A DNA stretch of 64,000 nucleotides from assembly GCA_944989445.1 (NCBI GenBank), contig CALYLW010000016.1:2584505-2648504 (forward strand). Direction: 5' to 3'. The notes beneath the pieces are model-generated. The model did no database searches. It worked only from the letters and a program-made list of their open reading frames with translations, and was not told the origin of the DNA. The number at the start of each line of letters is the position of its first letter. The first letter of the stretch is position 1. Position numbers and translations under genes: made by a program. Shown piece after piece: positions 1 to 46,508 of the stretch. The stretch is from Ampullaceana balthica. Lineage: Eukaryota; Mollusca; Gastropoda; Lymnaeidae.

Positions 1-506
1 GTCTCTCAATTATTTTTTTAAGTTGTTGTTTTTCTCTTTCTTTTAGTTTTATCTTTGAACATCGATGAACTTTAGATCGTCTTTAACTTGGTCGAGTTGC
101 TGATTAGTAAATCTGGTTTGAGGGTCTGTCCACTAGTTCTATAATTCATAGTAGGATGGCGACTAACTTATATGACGAGTTTTGGGTAAAAATATCGTGA
201 CGACTATTGGAATATTTCATGGGAGGAGGGGGGTGTAAATGAGATTGTTTGATGCGTGACCACCACTAAGACCAAATACTCTATCTTTCAACAAGACACG
301 TTCATGTTGTGTTCTGTCAACCAAACGCCAATTTACACAGGGCAAAATCGCCATCCGTGTGTCAGGTGAACAATGCTCTGCGTACAATTACGGCAATTAT
401 AGGATTAGCTCCCTTGATAAGTTGTCTGCCTGTGATTGAAGGTTGGGATCTGAGTTCTGTTGTCACGTGACTGTGATACCTGGCTGTCAATGCCTGAGGA
501 GAGATT
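1..506. other. Unassigned intronic or upstream sequence
   Basis: No exon, RNA gene or repeat recognised. If the cyclase N-terminal exons lie to the left, this is intron. Confidence 0.5.
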
Positions 507-1082
507 GGAGGGCTTGGAGGTACAGGTGGGTTGGCTTGGAGGTACAGGTGGGTTGGCTTAGGGGTACAGGTGGGTTGGAGGTATAGGTGGGTTGGAGGTA
601 CAGGTGGGTTGGCTTTGAGGTACAGGTGGGTTGGAGGTACAGGTGGGTTGGCTTGGAGGTACAGGTGGGTTGGCTTGGAGGTACATGTGGGTTAGAAGTA
701 CAGGTGGGTTGAAGGTACAGGTGGGTTGTCTTGGAGGTACAGGTGGGTTGGCTTGGAGGTACAGGTGGGTTGGCTTGGATGTACAGGGGGTTGACTTGGA
801 GGTACAGGTGGGTTGGCTTGGAGGTACAGGTGGGTTGGCTTGGAGGTACAGGGGCTTGGCTTGGAGGTACAGGTGGGTTGGATGTACAGATGGGTTTGCT
901 TGGAGGTACAGGTGGGTTGGCTTGGAGGTACAGGTGGATTGGCTTATAGGTACAGGGGGTTGACTTGGAGGTACAGGTGGGTTGGTTTGGAGGTAAAGGT
1001 GGGTTGGAGGTACAGGTGGGTTGGAGTTACAGGTGGGTTGGCTTGGAGGTACAGGTATGTTGGATTGGAGGTAACAGGTGGT
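507..1082. repeat. 22-bp G-rich minisatellite
   Basis: About 25 copies built on GGAGGTACAGGTGGGTTGG, with deletions in some units. Frequent GGG/GG spacing gives G-quadruplex potential. Units contain ACAG|GTGGGT, a splice-junction-like sequence. Confidence 0.93.
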
Positions 1083-1189
1083 GGCCTATTAATAATTATA
1101 TGAACTTAAATATACATTAGTAAGTGGATACGTAATTTTAATACCATAAGTATTTATAAGTGGATATGTATGTGAATATGAATATGTAA

Positions 1190-1555
1190 ATGCACTTCTG
1201 AGTGTGGAAGTATTCACTTCTAAACGTAAATGTATGCACTTGAAAGCGTGGATGTATGCATTTCTAAAAATTGATGTATGCACTTCTAGTCATGTATGTA
1301 TGCACTTCTATCGTGAATCCGTGCAGTTCTATGCGTGGATGTATGCACTTCTAAGGGTGGATGTATGCACTTCTAAGCGTGGATGTATGCACTTCTAAGC
1401 ATGGATGTATGCAGTTCTAAGCGTGGATGTATGCACTTCTAAGGGTGGATGTATGCACTTCTAAGCGTGGATGTATGCACTTCTAAGCATGGATGTATGC
1501 ACTTGTAAGCATGGATGTATGGATTTCTAAGCGTGGATGTATGCACTTGTAAGCG
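1190..1555. repeat. 22-bp minisatellite
   Basis: About 16 copies with core GCGTGGATGTATGCACTTCT. Confidence 0.92.
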
Positions 1556-2264
1556 CCAATGTGCCGGGTCGATGGAACCGTCTACATATCATCCTGTAAA
1601 AGGTTGCAACCCGCCCACCATAATTGGCAACCTGAAACCAAAAATACATTGCAAGGGAAGTTACTCTTAGTTCCCAGTCTTAAGAATGACCTCCCCGTGG
1701 CATGAATATTCCAAATTTGGCGGATCTGAATGCTATGACGTTCTTTTCTCCTGGCCGATTTTTTTTCGGTTGTTGGGTGGGGGTCGGCTATGGGGGGTGA
1801 ATACTGCAATAAATTCCTTTTATAATCAAATCGATAATCAGATTTCTGCTAGTGTCTTCAGACAGAGCTGAGCGGAGCGGCGCAATCTTTTACCCAGCGC
1901 CATTACTCGGCATACTAAAACCGTTTGGCAAATTACGTCCCTTTTGTCAGGGACGAGGTGGTCTCCCTCCATCATAAGCTGTTTGTTTTTTTTAACTTCT
2001 TTTTTCTTTGTATTTAGTGATTTATCGTTTTGTTATTGAATTCAGATCGCATTTGGTATCGAAAAATCGTTTTATTGAATATTTTGCTGACCAAATTGTC
2101 GAGTTGCACGTCGCTGCTATTTTGTCGTTTATTTTATTCTCAATCACAGAATTTACTTTCGACTCTCTATTGACTTAAAGGAAACTTGGGTTTCTTACTT
2201 TGGAACTCATGAACATATCGATACCTTGATACCATGACTGAATATCGATACCCATCGTCGCTGA
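1556..2264. other. Unassigned intergenic or intronic sequence
   Basis: No coding or RNA feature recognised. Confidence 0.5.
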
Positions 2265-2397
2265 GGAAATATGAGATCTCTTCAATGGTTCACTCGGACA
2301 GTACATAGGAAATATGAGAACTCATAAATGGTTTACTCGGACAGTACGTAGGAAATATGAGAACTCTTCAATGGTTTACTCGAATAGTAAAGAGGAA
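2265..2397. repeat. Three copies of a 42-43-bp repeat
   Basis: Copies begin GGAAATATGAGA and contain TTTACTCGGACAGTAC; they diverge from each other by several bases. Confidence 0.85.
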
Positions 2398-2454
2398 AGG
2401 AGCGAAATACAAGAGTGATATTTGTCCTCTGTCATTTGGTTGTGCGGAGCTAAC

Positions 2455-3436
2455 TAGGGGGGTTGCCGGATATCCGGCTGCCGGATACGCTGGCCTAATA
2501 TCTGGATTTCCGGCACTATCCGGATTTGCCAAATACTTATGGCAGATCCGGGTCGGATCCGGATATCAATGTAGTTAAGAATTATTTGAAAACAAATTAA
2601 ATTAATTGGATAAAAGAACTGTTTTTATTAAGGTTGTTAACCAGTCCTGAGAACTTTAATTAAATGGCAGTTGCAATTGTGATTTGATTTGAGTACGTAA
2701 AGATAAAACGTTTGCTTCTCTCACGTGTTATATCTCATTCAGTCTTATAATTTTTAGATTTTACTCATTGTGAATATTACACTTATACAAAATAAGTCAA
2801 GTAACAAATTAAGTTATACATTAAATTATTAATATATAACAAAATAAACAAATTAACAAGCGTTGATCATGAAATCATTGAAATCCATGCATTATTTAGT
2901 AAAACAATCAATTTCAATTTCAATAAAATAATATTAAGTTAAAATGCTACAAGTATAGATATTACTTTACTACATAAGATAACAAAGTAAGTTAACTAAC
3001 AGCATATTAAACTTAAATCGTCTGTATAAAAGAACAGTTTTTATTATGCCTCTTGATCACGACTTCTTGTACACTACACTACACACTCAGTACAACACTG
3101 TTCGCTTGTTACACACTACACACTCAGTACAACACTGTTCGCTTGTTACACACTACACACTCAGTACAACACTGTTCGCTTGTTACACACTACACACTCA
3201 GTACAACACTGTTCGCTTGTTACACACTACACAGTTCGTTGAACTTCGTTCAAGTTGGTTCATACAACTCATTGTAAAATTTTATTAAATACTAAATAAA
3301 AAGTAGTAAAGTACACCCCTTAACTCTCGCACTTATATCCAGAAATATCCGGATCCGGAATCCGCATCCGGAAAATATTATGGCCAAACTATCCAGATCC
3401 GTCAAATATTAAAAAACCATATCTGGCCACCCACTA
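2455..3436. mobile_element. hAT-type MITE with internal minisatellite
   Basis: Starts TAGGGGGGTTGCCGGATAT and ends ATCTGGCCACCCACTA (inverted, imperfect). Exact 8-bp target duplication GAGCTAAC at 2447-2454 and 3437-3444. Subterminal CCGGAT repeats occur at both ends. The 982-bp AT-rich interior has no coding capacity. Confidence 0.88.
3066..3237. repeat. 37-bp tandem repeat inside the hAT-type MITE
   Basis: About 4.5 copies with core CAGTACAACACTGTTCGC, nearly identical to each other. Confidence 0.9.
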
Positions 3437-3497
3437 GAGCTAACGTGATTTGTTAATCAGTATTAGTTATTTAGTTATGGATTTTTTCCCCAGAAGA

Positions 3498-3501
3498 CAG
3501 T

Positions 3502-3576
<75 letters not shown>

Positions 3577-3719
3577 GTCTATCTATCTCACTTTTTTGTG
3601 TTCCTCTCTTACTATCTATCTCCTTTTCTCTCTCTTTCTGTTTTTGTCCTCCTTCCCTATCTCTGTATTCCTCTCTCTATCTCTTTTTCTCTCACACACA
3701 CCCTCTTTCTCTGTTTCCT

Positions 3720-3750
<31 letters not shown>

Positions 3751-3915
3751 GTCTCTCTGTCTCTTTATCTCTCTCTCTGTCTCTCTTTCTCCTTTCCTCT
3801 CCACCCAAATTTCAGTTTCTCTCATCTCCTTCTGCTTCACTCTCAAATCTTCCCTCATCTCCTCCCAACTATTCTCCCTCCTCTGTTTCCTCATCCTGTC
3901 TTTCTACTTTATTCC
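3498..3915. repeat. (TC)n microsatellite and long pyrimidine tract
   Basis: Pure CT dinucleotides near 3500-3575, then mixed C/T-rich sequence. Open frames here are artefacts of base composition. Confidence 0.9.
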
Positions 3916-4339
3916 CTCCTCTAAGTTTGACCACTGTGCTACAGTACCCATGTACTTTATACCTAGCCCCGTGTTTATCAGTCCAAGATTCCACCAATCC
4001 CCCATCACAATATTAATGACGTACAATTCTCACCACGTTTTCAACACGTCACAACAGTGGATCAGTGCTGGGGTTCTCTCATTAATAAATCAAGTCAAAT
4101 GGCTATAGAGGTCAGGGGCTGCCTCTGACGAGATTAGTTAGAACCCCTGCATGTCTCGCATGTCAATTATAACCTGACATCTCAACATTTCAATGTTTGT
4201 TTCTATGTTTAGAGTAGTTTAGACCATGTCACTTTTGTGGGAGTTAATCACATTTTGAGATTCTGACACAGTTCACGAAATGAAGATTTAGCAAATGCAA
4301 CATTTATAATCTCGGTGTAACAGAGAAACACAATAATTA

Positions 4340-4625
4340 GGTGTCGTGATGGGTCACCGTTGTTTCTGTGATGGGTCACCATTTTGTATGTGATGTGTCA
4401 CCATTGTTTATGTGATGTATCACCGTTGTTTATGTGATGGGTCACCATTTTGTATGTGATGTGTCATCATTGTTTATGTGATGTGTCACCATTGTTTATG
4501 TGATGTATCACTGTTGTTTATGTGATGTATCACCGTTGTTTATGTGATGGGTCATCGCTGTCCCTGTGATCGGTCACCGTTGTCTCTGTGATGGGTCACC
4601 ACTGTTTTCGTGATGGGTCACCAAA
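4340..4625. repeat. About 23-bp minisatellite
   Basis: About 12 degenerate copies with core GTGATGGGTCACCGTTGTTT, containing the near-palindrome TGGGTCACC. Confidence 0.88.
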
Positions 4626-5259
4626 GGTGCCTTCCTTTTGTCTTCACCATCAATCCTATTGGTTCAAATGAAAAGATTAATTGCTGACACAAGATTTAAT
4701 GTTAGTGCACTGATGACAAGCGACTTTCGAAAAGCGCATGAGTCTAGAGTACTCTAGAGTGAACAGTTAATGAAATTCTCAATAGTACGTAATAATCAAA
4801 GAGAGAAAAAATCGTTACTAAAAAAAATAAAGTAGTATAGTCAAAAGCTCAACAGTAAAAACATGAAAGACTATAGAAATGAGTCGAGTCGTGTCCAACC
4901 TTGGTTTCCAGCACGAACTTTTGATATCGAGAAATGTTTGTTTTGTCGTTGAGAGTATGCTATGATAGATGTTTGAGACCTGTCTATTAAGCTTAATTAC
5001 GTCATTTATAGTTGATAATCAGTTTGATTTTTTAAACACATAAATTTATAACCTCATCACTTAGCCCCGAACATTTTCACTCACCAGTTCCTCAACACCA
5101 TTCCAACACCATTCCAACCCATGACAAATTCACATCCTTTTCCCCCTCCTCAAACCTCACAACCTTCCCCTTACCACCCATTTCCCCCATCAACAGCTAA
5201 CCATATTATTGCTTTATATCTCTCACATTCTCCCATCTCACCATCTTATTATCACAGCC
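4626..5259. other. Unassigned sequence
   Basis: AT-rich, then C-rich after 5080; no gene recognised. Confidence 0.45.
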
Positions 5260-5267
5260 CTTATTTC

Positions 5268-5528
5268 TCTCCTCCACTCAGTTCTCTCCTCCTCCACTCA
5301 CTTCTCTCCTCCACTCACTTCTCTCCTCCACTCACTTCTCTCCTCCACTCACTTCTCTCCTCCACTCACTTCTCTCCTCCACTCACTTCTCTCCTCCACT
5401 CACTCCTCTCCTCCACTCACTTCTCTCCTCCACTCACTCCTCTCCTCCACTCACTTCTCTCCTCCACTCACTTCTCTCCTCCACTTACTCCTCTCCTCCA
5501 CTCACTTCTCTCCTCCTCTCCTCCACTC
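5268..5528. repeat. 18-bp pyrimidine minisatellite
   Basis: About 14 copies of CTCCTCCACTCACTTCTC, very homogeneous; one strand is almost purely pyrimidine. Confidence 0.93.
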
Positions 5529-5816
5529 GTGGTTATCCGAAGTCCCCATGTATATTCTTGTAACATCCTCCCTAGAGTTGTTCCCCTTGTTATTAACTTG
5601 TCAAAAACTCTGGACGGGGCACACTGCGCCTAGTATCAACAAGATAAATTGTTCCAATAACTGGTCCACGCTTCTCTTCATTCAAGACTTTCGGCGGGAA
5701 AGGGGGGATCACAACTCATCCGTGACGACATCATTCATCCATGGATGTAAAATAAAGACTAATAGTGTATATAGAGAGAGGGGGGAGGGGATGTGTTTTT
5801 AAACAAAGTTAAATCA

Positions 5817-6057
5817 ATAATATATGTGTTACAGGCAGTGATGCGCTAAAGAATGATTCCACCAATAATATATGGGTTACAGGCAGTGATGCGCTAAAGA
5901 ATGATTCCACCTATAATATATGTGTTACAGGCAGTGATGCGCTAAAGAATGTTTCCACCTATAATATATGTGTTACAGGCAGTGATGCGCTAAAGAATGA
6001 TTCCACCTATAATATATGTGTTACAGGCAGTGATGCGCTAAAGAATGATTCCACCTA
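5817..6057. repeat. 48-bp minisatellite, five copies
   Basis: Core GTTACAGGCAGTGATGCGCT, copies nearly identical. Confidence 0.93.
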
Positions 6058-6167
6058 GGCGAGATATAATTGTTTCGCAACTTTTCAGACCTAATTTGCA
6101 CTTGGCAGTGAGCGATCCCAGCTCCTCAATCTAAAGGGGGGGAAAAGCCACTTTTGGATAGACCATC

Positions 6168-6395
6168 ATGCCCATGCCTGATTTCTACGCCATTGACCAT
6201 AGGTCAGACCATCCTTTCTATCCCTGATTTCTACGCCATTGACCATAGGTCAGAACATCCTTTCTATCCCTGATTTCTACGCCACTGACCATAGGTCAGA
6301 CCATCCTTTCTATCCCTGATTTCTACGCCACTGACCAAAGGTCAGACCATCCTTTCTATCCCTGATTTCTACGCCACTGACCATAGGTCAGAACC
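6168..6395. repeat. 46-bp minisatellite, about five copies
   Basis: Core CTGATTTCTACGCCATTGAC and CATAGGTCAGA; contains the near-palindrome TGACCATAGGTCA. Confidence 0.92.
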
Positions 6396-6694
6396 AACAT
6401 TTCAAGAAGTGTGTGGTCAATCTTGTATCCCAGTCGGTGTTAGCTTCAGTTGCGCCACTCTCGTTCTCCGACAGTCATTTCCACGAATCTGACCAGTTGT
6501 GTGTTTAAAGATTGGACCACGTCCTGTCACCGAGGGTTCAGTAAACACAGACTAAACACTCTGGGAAAAAAGCTTTTAATGTCAAGTTACCGCCCTTTGT
6601 CTTAAACTGGAAGAGTTTTTTGCAGTCCCACTTGACTGACATTTTTGTTATTTATCGGAGGGGGGGCTTTTAAGGGACTGTTACTTTGTCCTTT
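6396..6694. other. Unassigned intron sequence
   Basis: Unique sequence with no feature recognised. Confidence 0.45.
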
Positions 6695-6930
6695 CTGTGG
6701 GGATGTACTTTTGTTTAGAGTGTCACATTAGGGGTATGTACTTTTGTTTAGGGGATCACTGATGGGGGTATGTACTTTTGTTTAGGGGATCACTGATGGG
6801 GGTATGTACTTTTGTTTAGGGGATCACTGATGGGGGTATGTACTTTTGTTCAGGGGATCACTGATGGGGGTATGTAATTTTTTTCAGGGGATCACTGATG
6901 GGGGTATTTACTTTTATTTAGGGTATCATT
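6695..6930. repeat. 33-bp minisatellite, about seven copies
   Basis: Core GGGGTATGTACTTTTGTTTA then GGGGATCACTGAT. Confidence 0.92.
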
Positions 6931-7287
6931 TTTGGGGACAGGTATTTTTTGTTAATTTTCAGAACGCGTCGTAAGCATGTCTTTGAAGTGATCTCCTTGA
7001 AATGTTCTGAAATAAATGCATTAATAAATGCGCATTTTGTTATTTTGCGATAATTGGAAAAATTCAATGACCTTCTTTTTTAATAACTAAAAAAAAATAT
7101 GTATGATTTGTTAATGACCTTGCAGTTCCTCTATTGACTATACTATGCATTTTCCCTATGTTAATGACTATGTTGTTCCTTATGTTAATGACTATGCTGC
7201 TCATCTATCTTAATTTCTATGCTGTTCCTCTATGTAAATGATTATGCTGTTCATGTATATTAATGGCTATGTTGTTTCTTGTTCCAG

Positions 7288-40809
<33,522 letters not shown>

Positions 40810-43750
40810 CAAAACATGATAACCTGTTAGACACACAGCCAGCCTGTTAGACACAGCCAGCCTGTTAGACACACAGCCAGCCTGTTAGACACACACAGCC
40901 TGGTCATTTAGAAAAGAAGGAAAAAATCAACTTCCTTAGACTTGAGCTCAGTGCATCAAGATCAAATTTGCAGGATTTGTGTCCCATGTGAGTGTTAGTT
41001 GTTTTTTTTTCTTCTTTCATTTACTTCATTCCCTTGAATAGTGAAGTATCTAAAAATAGGAATCAGAAAGCCGTTAATTATAGAAAGTGGTTCAGTCTAA
41101 GATATTGACTGGATGCAAATCTTACATGTGTATGGATGGAGTGATATATTCAAAGGAATGTTCTTAAAAACTAACAGATCATCCTTTTAAAAATAACAGG
41201 AATAATTGGATTGCTGTATATTATAAGTATTTTACACAGGCAAAATATTGTTTTTAAATTTTTTACTGCGTAATCTCCCAGGAGAAACTGTTAACATGGG
41301 ACATCACTGTTGTCATCAACATATCATACAATATTCACAGAGTCTAAATGTGTATTTGATGTACATAAGATTTGCTGGGATTGTGATTTGCAGCACTTGA
41401 GTTTTTCTTTGGAAAAGCTTTGAAAAATATCTAAAATAGTCTTTTTTATGATAAATTGTGTAAAGATCAGGTTGTTGTTCTTTATTTATTATTTTTTTTT
41501 AAACTTGTTTAAGTGAATAATAAATCTACAAGTTATTCTTGATAAATACCATACAACAGCTGTATTTTCATTTGCTTACTGTGCGTTCACTTGCAATCTG
41601 ATATTGTTAAGTTTTTACCAGTCAGTTTTATGAAAGAATTGTTAACAAGTTTTCTCAAGGGGAAGATATTTTTGTCATCAAAATGGCATTGTATTTTATA
41701 AAACTTTTATCACTTTATCTGCATTCCTGATAAGATATAAGTTACTAGTGTTTTTATTTTGCAATTTAAGCTCTTTAATAAAAATGTCTATGGTGATTAA
41801 AGAGAAATATATTATGTCATCTTGCAAGGTAGTTGTCAATTATATAGACATTTCATTACTGCTAAACTATTAATTTTTTAGCTGCGTTAAAAATAACTTT
41901 TATGTATCATTATTAATACGCAGTACCTTGCATGCTTATTTAAAAAGGTCTTATTTTAGATAGGTTGCTGAAAATCTGTCTGCAGAACTTCACCTTTTGT
42001 CATGAATATCATTTGCCAGTTGTACAGTTCCTATCCTCTAGGTATGCCTACCATCTGCAGATAATTGAACAAACTATTTAAGACATCCATTTAACAAAAA
42101 AGTTATCAACTCTCTGTGAAATTCTTCTCCTGACCTCCATCCTGTTTCTCCAAAAATGGGAAGAAAAAAAAATCTAAAAATCCTTATATCTCAATATTTA
42201 TGTAGCAATTAATGTAATGTTTTTTTGCAGTAAAAGCAAACTTTGCTGCCTTTGTCTGTGATAGGTGCCTGCACAAGATGGCAGGCACAAGTCTCATTTT
42301 ATTGCTCCGACCTAGTCTGGTGGTATTTATTAAAGGTGGATCTGTGCATATCCAGCAACCCTAGGATCAACTGTAACACTGAAATCCAGTTCTTTTATTA
42401 TTTATTCATGAATTGCGTCATATATATTTTTTTTCTCTAATTTTTTGTGGGGTTTTGTGATATTATGTTATATTTTTAAAACCAAAATTTGTACTCACAA
42501 ACTATAGGATTCTATCGTTTGAATAGTGGTGATATCCGTCAATGTGTTTTTTTTCTATGTCAATAAGAATATATGTAAGAAGGTGCCTTGTTTGTTAGTT
42601 TTTTTGGGGTGTTTTTTTGGGGTGTTTTTTTGTGTGTGTGGGACATTAAGTCCAGAGGCACTGTCACGTGTAATTCAATTCAAACTCCCTGTTGGCAGAT
42701 TATCTTAAACTTTGATATTTATAAAAGATCTTTTAAAATGATTTAAGGCTAAATCTATCAATTTTATCAAATACTGAATTACATTGGATAATTAATCACA
42801 GCAAAATTTAAATTCATGATGGAATCTTTTGATTGCAGACCAATAGCTCAAAGGTATTTTCTCAACTATTTTACTTTAAGAATATCAGCTTTGTAATGTT
42901 GACTTAAGATCGACGAAATAACTTGCAAATACTAAGATGTTGTTTTTTTTCATTGTGAGCGCACTTTTTCATTGTCCATAGTATTCAACATTTTCTTTTA
43001 CTGGATTATTGCACAACTTCTTATAAATTTTCTAGTAGGCGTCAGCCTATATTTTATGTCAAATGTTGCCATTAATTTTACTGTATGTATATAAACCTTG
43101 GCACATTCATTGTCTCCCTTTTTTTAGTTGCGTAAGCTAAATGTCATAAGCAAACGTGGGCAAAATTCATCACCTTTATTAAATGTACTTCAACATGTAT
43201 TTCCTAAAATTTTCCTTGTTCTATAATTACGACTTCATTATTTAAAATTTAATCCAAACAATTCATCAACAGTTTGCTTGTGTGTGAATGTAGAAATTAG
43301 AAAGCGACCAGAGAAAAATTATCAAAAACTTCTATTTTTTTCTCCCATTCTTTGTGTAATGCACTTTATGCAGTGTATGTTATTACTGGATTACCTTCAA
43401 ATGTGCACTTTGTGAATGCAAAATTGTAATGGAAAAACTATGGTATTATTATTATTATATGTGGTCAACAAATTTTACAGAAGAGACTTTTCAAAAGAGC
43501 AGGAAACTATAATAGCTTTACTCGAAACATAATTTTTATTTCACTACTCTAAAAATAGTTTTGACCTTTTAAAGAAACAACTTATTGTATTAGTTATTTT
43601 CTTTGGTATTGTTTTAATTTTTCCTTAGATGTCTTCTTTACGAACTGTTAAAAAAATATATAAATATAAAGATTAAAAATTATTGATTTTAAAATTTTAG
43701 TGTACTTGTTTTTCTCCTGTATGTGACACAAGGCAATAAAACTCAACAAT
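40810..43750 (+). other. Probable 3' UTR of the guanylyl cyclase
   Basis: AT-rich sequence with no other gene. A short tandem repeat of CTGTTAGACACACAGCCAGC type (about four copies, 40826-40905) follows the stop. Possible early polyadenylation signals include AATAAA near 41777. AATAAA at 43735-43740 is the last one before the apparent end of the SMAD4 transcript. The UTR extent is inferred. Confidence 0.5.
43735..43740 (+). terminator. Candidate poly(A) signal of the guanylyl cyclase
   Basis: AATAAA on the plus strand, 2.9 kb after the stop codon and 14 bp from an AATAAA on the opposite strand. Confidence 0.4.
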
Positions 43751-43753
43751 CTA

Positions 43754-43759
43754 TTTATT
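43754..43759 (-). terminator. Candidate distal poly(A) signal of SMAD4
   Basis: TTTATT on the plus strand reads AATAAA on the minus strand. It would give SMAD4 a very long (8.5 kb) minisatellite-rich 3' UTR. Other minus-strand AATAAA sites exist closer to the stop, so use of this one is uncertain. Confidence 0.25.
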
Positions 43760-44819
43760 TATAAGCTAATTATAATTCATTTTTTCATACAGAACATTGT
43801 AAATTTAGGTCAAAGTTTTAAAAAAAAGATGACATGCATAAATAAAATACAATTAACCTTCAACATCATAGCAACAGGGAATTTATATCAAATTGACAGA
43901 TGTAGAATCTTGACTGGAAAAAGGTGTCACTAACAGTAATGTTCAGACATAAAACTGAGTCATTGAAATAAATAACACTCAACAAAATAGTTAAAATTGA
44001 TAAATTTGTAATAATACTATAAGTATACTTTCAATAACAATGTTTCACAATAACAGTGTCTGAACAAATGATTCCTCAATTGCTAGGTTAATTTTTACAG
44101 ATTTATTTTTTTTAAATTTGTCAAAACATCCAAATTCCTTCTACATTTGTACAATTGTGCACATGTTTAAGTCAAATATATGTGGAGAATTTTAGAAATG
44201 GTTCAAAATAAAACTGGCAGAATTCACACAAATCCCATGTTAAATAAACAACATAGATAGAACTGGCAGTGATGAGAGTCCATAGATTTATATATACAGC
44301 AGGTTTGCTATATGAGCAATGGTGTACATACAGACAACATGAGAAAACCTTGTACAGGGCTGTTATCACAACAGTATGGTATAACACTGATCCTCTACTT
44401 ATTCCCCTTCATGACCCCAAACATCAAGCTGTGATGGGGTGCTTCCCAATGGTTGTCTTATATAACAAAATTATGAATGCCTGTGTCCTAGTATATCAAA
44501 GAACAATGGTAGTACATGTAACATGGGTAAAAATGATGAATACAGTAAGTTATGGAAGTTTGGATCAACTGGTAACAATGTAGGGGAAGAAACAATTATG
44601 GCCAGTAAAGATTTAGGAGGAAAAACAGTCCAAACAGAAGTGTAGAATGTAAAGACGATTAGATAGGCAACGGTTAATGTGAGGCAAATATATCCTCAAA
44701 TACTGTCAACTGGAAGCTTTTAGAGTCACATTTTGTTAGAAGACTATCTGGCATATACACCTGTAAATGGCAAACACAACAGCCATGCAAATACAAAACT
44801 GTCTCTGGCATACAAAACT

Positions 44820-45340
44820 GTTACACAACTCTAACTGGCAACATTCATGCGCTTGTACAACTGCCAACAGTCATACGCTTGTACAACTGCCACTAGCAAC
44901 ATTCATGTGCTTGTACAACTGCCACTGGCAACATTCATGTGCTTGTACAACTGCCACTGGCAACATTCATGTGCTTGTACAACTGCCACTGGCAACATTC
45001 ATGTGCTTGTACAACTGCCACTGGCAACATTCATGTGCTTGTACAACTGCCACTGGCAACATTCATGTGCTTGTACAACTGCCACTGGCAACATTCATGT
45101 GCTTGTACAACTGCCACTGGCAACATTCATGTGCTTGTACAACTGCCACTGGCAACATTCATGTGCTTGTACAACTGCCACTGGCAACATTCATGTGCTT
45201 GTACAACTGCCACTGGCAACATTCATGTGCTTGTACAACTGCCACTGGCAACATTCATGTGCTTGTACAACTGCCACTGGCAACTTTCATGAGCTTGTAC
45301 AACTGCCACTGGCAACTTTCATGAGCTTGTACAACTGTTA
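44820..45340. repeat. 32-bp minisatellite, about 16 copies
   Basis: Core GCCACTGGCAACATTCATGT and GCTTGTACAACT; inner copies appear identical, edges diverge. Confidence 0.96.
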
Positions 45341-45469
45341 TGATTGCACCCAAGTAAGGGTTTGAATGAATGTCAGAGGCAAGCAGATAAAAAAAAAGAT
45401 TAATCTCTAAATTTAAAAACATTGGGAGTCCCATTAAATACCCAGATAAATTTGTATTGGTGCAGTCAA

Positions 45470-45645
45470 AAAGAGTGGTGAAGTGACTGCAGCCAAAAAG
45501 AGTGGTGAGGTGGGGGGGGGCTGCAGCCAAAAGAGTGGGGGGGGACTGCAGCCAAAAGAGTGGGGGGGGGACTGCAGCCAAAAAGAGTGGGGGGGGGACT
45601 GCAGCCAAAAAGAGTGGTGAAGTGGACTGCAGCCAAAAAGTTTTA
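45470..45645. repeat. About 27-bp repeat with poly-G runs
   Basis: Six copies of CTGCAGCCAAAAAGAGTGG followed by variable G runs. Confidence 0.9.
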
Positions 45646-46246
45646 ATCTGTAAATAAATCAACAGATAATAGATAAGACTTGTATTGTCAAATACAACAA
45701 AGCAGCATAAGAAATGTCAGCTGACAATCAAGAGGAAATGTACAACATCTCCCCAAAGTCTAGACACACATTTGAGTGATCAAAGTATGTATAACTGATG
45801 GTTCATGTTTTAATATACATGTATGTGTTGGAGATTGAGTATAACACAATATATCAAATAAATAAATCAAATGTGGGGGGAAAAGGTTAGCAATATCTAT
45901 TTGGAGCCCAGAGATACCCTGTATTGTGAGTTGAATCTAAATATTATCTTAGCTGCTCAAGAGGTTTGGATCTGGCAGCATACAACTTAAGTCTATAGAT
46001 TGTTTTGTTTATAAGACAGGTTGAGAAATGAAAGCTAAGGACAAAAATAAATAGAACAAATCATGGACTTGCAACAGGAAAACCTAACAAAAGGGAAGAC
46101 ACACAAAAGGATTGTAAAAATGTTACATGTCTGATATTTTAATTGTTATGAATGTGGTTCAAAAAAACTAGTGAATAAGGCAGAGATGATGACCCCAAAA
46201 ATGTTTCTCACTGAAATAGGATGAACTGTGTGATTGATGTGTTATA

Positions 46247-46503
46247 TGAATACTCTAAACCTTGGCTTATTGATGGCTCCTCTAAACCTTGGCTTATTGA
46301 TGGCTCCTCTAAACCTTGGCTTATTGATGGCTCCTCTAAACCTTGGCTTATTGATGGCTCCTCTAAACCTTGGCTTATTGATGGCTCCTCTAAACCTTGG
46401 CTTATTGATGGCTCCTCTAAACCTTGGCTTATTGATGGCTCCTCTAAACCTTGGCTTATTGATGGCTCCTCTAAACCTTGGCTTATTGATGGCTCCTCTA
46501 AAT
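46247..46503. repeat. 27-bp minisatellite, about 9.5 copies
   Basis: Core AAACCTTGGCTTATTGATGG and CTCCTCT, copies identical. It ends at the target duplication of the hAT MITE at 46509. Confidence 0.96.
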
Positions 46504-46508
46504 GACAC

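Noticed and set aside
3450..4108. Ser/Leu-rich protein of about 190 residues
   Set aside because: Low-complexity translation of a CT microsatellite and pyrimidine tract.
1..7287. Search for upstream exons of the cyclase ligand-binding domain
   Set aside because: No stretch with receptor-like protein and matching splice phases was found; the N-terminal exons are presumed left of the window.
44767..45365. Open frames of 117-185 codons
   Set aside because: Product of the 32-bp array, same repeated peptide in different frames, no start context or domain.
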